This document shows, piece after piece, positions 63,127-64,000 of a stretch of 64,000 nucleotides of DNA (within the stretch, counting starts at the first letter, position 1; each line of letters begins with the position of its first letter). The DNA lies in NCBI GenBank assembly GCA_003280495.1, contig QCET01000001.1, positions 1 through 64,000 on the forward strand. Direction: 5' to 3'. A program made the position numbers and the translations under genes. The DNA comes from Pelagibacteraceae bacterium AG-359-E06. Its GTDB lineage: Bacteria; Pseudomonadota; Alphaproteobacteria; Pelagibacterales; Pelagibacteraceae. The notes under the pieces were generated by a model. The model did no database searches. It was not told the origin of the DNA and saw only the letters and a list, made by a program, of their open reading frames with translations.

Positions 63127-64000
63127 TGTTTAAAATTTCTACGGTTAGAAAACACCATTGAGACATTTCTTTTATTTGCCTCTTCGATAACTTCTTCATC
63201 TCTGATTGACCCTCCAGGCTGGATAATAGAAGTAACTCCTAAATCGATCAATTTTTTTATACCATCCGCAAATGGAAAAAAGGCGTCAGAGGCAGCAACA
63301 CTACCAGCTACATCTTTTGTTGATGTAAATTCTAAAGAGTTATCTACTGCAATCTTACAAGATGCTACTCTACTAGTTTGTCCAGCTCCAATTCCAATTG
63401 TCTTATTATTTTTAGCTATAACTATTGCATTTGACTTTACATGTTTACAAACTCTTTCAGCAAATAATAAATCCTCAAATTCTTTATCACTCGGCTTTTT
63501 ATTTGTAACAATTTTTAAATCATCTTTATTAAGGGAAAATTCATTATTATCTTGCGATAAAAGAACACCTCCCAAAATTTTATAATCTAAATTGCCTTTA
63601 ATTTTAGTACTAGAAGTTTTAATAACTCTTAAATTTTTCTTATTAGATAATATAGAAATCGCACCTTTAGAAACATCTGGAGCTAATATTACTTCATAAA
63701 ATGTTTTAACTAACTCAGATGCAAGATTTTCTTCAATTTTAAAGTTAAACGCTACAACACCCCCGAAAGCACTTTTTGGATCAGCGTTAAATGCATTCAA
63801 ATAACTCTTAAGTCCGTCATTTTCGTAGGAACAACCGCATGGGTTATTATGTTTTATTATTGCCGTTGCAAAACCATTTTTAAATTCAGAAATTAGTTCA
63901 AAGGCATTAAATGCATCTAGGTAATTATTATAGCTCATTTCTTTTCCCATTAGTTGATCAAAATTCGAGAAATTATTATTTATAACAGAGTATAGAGCGC
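63123..64000 (-). CDS. purH: AICAR transformylase/IMP cyclohydrolase PurH (5' part missing, runs off right edge)
   Basis: Last two steps of purine synthesis. The C-terminal part is present: ALYSVINN at the edge, then LMGKEMSYNNYLDAFNA, KHNNPCGC (residues of the transformylase core), DPKSAFGGVVAFN, GAGQTSRV and FFPFADGIKKLIDLGVTSIIQPGGSIRDEE near the end. About 292 of the usual 510-530 residues are in the window. The frame is open to base 64000. The IMP cyclohydrolase N-terminal domain lies outside. Confidence 0.95.
   Translation of the reverse strand, partial: ALYSVINNNFSNFDQLMGKEMSYNNYLDAFNAFELISEFKNGFATAIIKHNNPCGCSYENDGLKSYLNAFNADPKSAFGGVVAFNFKIEENLASELVKTFYEVILAPDVSKGAISILSNKKNLRVIKTSSTKIKGNLDYKILGGVLLSQDNNEFSLNKDDLKIVTNKKPSDKEFEDLLFAERVCKHVKSNAIVIAKNNKTIGIGAGQTSRVASCKIAVDNSLEFTSTKDVAGSVAASDAFFPFADGIKKLIDLGVTSIIQPGGSIRDEEVIEEANKRNVSMVFSNRRNFKH

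Noticed and set aside
1-64000. CRISPR arrays, insertion sequences, prophage genes, rRNA operon
   Set aside because: No regularly spaced repeats, transposase, integrase or phage structural proteins, and no rRNA sequence were seen on either strand.

Overview
The window is an AT-rich (roughly 30% GC), extremely compact stretch of chromosome from a streamlined marine alphaproteobacterium. The best fit is SAR11 (Pelagibacterales) or a similarly reduced lineage such as HIMB59/AEGEAN-169. This rests on the alphaproteobacterial gene order (hemE next to the PpsR regulator, gidA-gidB-parA-parB, the coaE-aroE-maf block), on genes that overlap by 1-20 bp, on the scarcity of Shine-Dalgarno sequences, and on a TPP riboswitch in front of a ThiV-type solute symporter. 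No stretch over 300 bases lacks a gene. The longest gap (56155-56423, 269 bp) is the probable replication origin.

Layout. 1-8.7 kb: trpS (cut by the left edge), murJ, maeB, a BON lipoprotein, rsmI, an LpoA-like lipoprotein/binding protein, rdgB and rph. 8.7-15.5 kb: grpE, dnaK, dnaJ, dapB, nth, an SRAP-domain DNA-damage protein and a PfkB kinase. 15.5-19.3 kb: an accessory island with an unknown membrane-anchored protein, a divergent sugar-phosphate cyclase with a large N-terminal extension, and a translationally coupled glycosyltransferase-like protein. 19.3-24 kb: thiV with its riboswitch, a 39-codon ArfA-type ribosome-rescue gene, two small redox-type proteins (DUF4174, DCC), a photolyase/cryptochrome that appears to have lost its Fe-S ligands, and a regulator with a degenerate receiver. 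24-33.8 kb: an L,D-transpeptidase-fold protein, yggS, a thiE-like gene, leuS, lptE, holA, then parB, parA, rsmG (with parS inside) and mnmG.

33.9-35.7 kb: an autotransporter-like surface protein separates mnmG from mnmE. 35.8-45.1 kb: mnmE, a single-domain MGMT, a UbiH-family hydroxylase, ftsK, lolA, then the his operon hisB-H-A-F-E with a HIT protein and a GNAT protein. 45.2-51.9 kb: hslVU, then a glucosylglycerate compatible-solute cassette (synthase, phosphatase, phosphorylase) transcribed behind Tim44- and Smr-domain genes. 51.9-56.2 kb: fxsA, secB, dnaQ, coaE, aroE, maf, ppsR. 56.2-56.4 kb: candidate oriC. 56.4-64 kb: hemE, hemH, hemJ, rho, a Lon-N protein, a small highly basic protein with its own terminator, a PQQ-type sugar dehydrogenase, tRNA-Gly, a small lipoprotein, a pterin dehydratase and purH (cut by the right edge).

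Most genes are housekeeping functions of the origin-proximal region: replication/segregation, heat shock and proteostasis, histidine and haem synthesis, envelope biogenesis. The least explained parts are the sugar-phosphate cyclase/glycosyltransferase pair, the photolyase operon running through arfA into the riboswitch-controlled thiV, the glucosylglycerate cassette and the autotransporter insertion.
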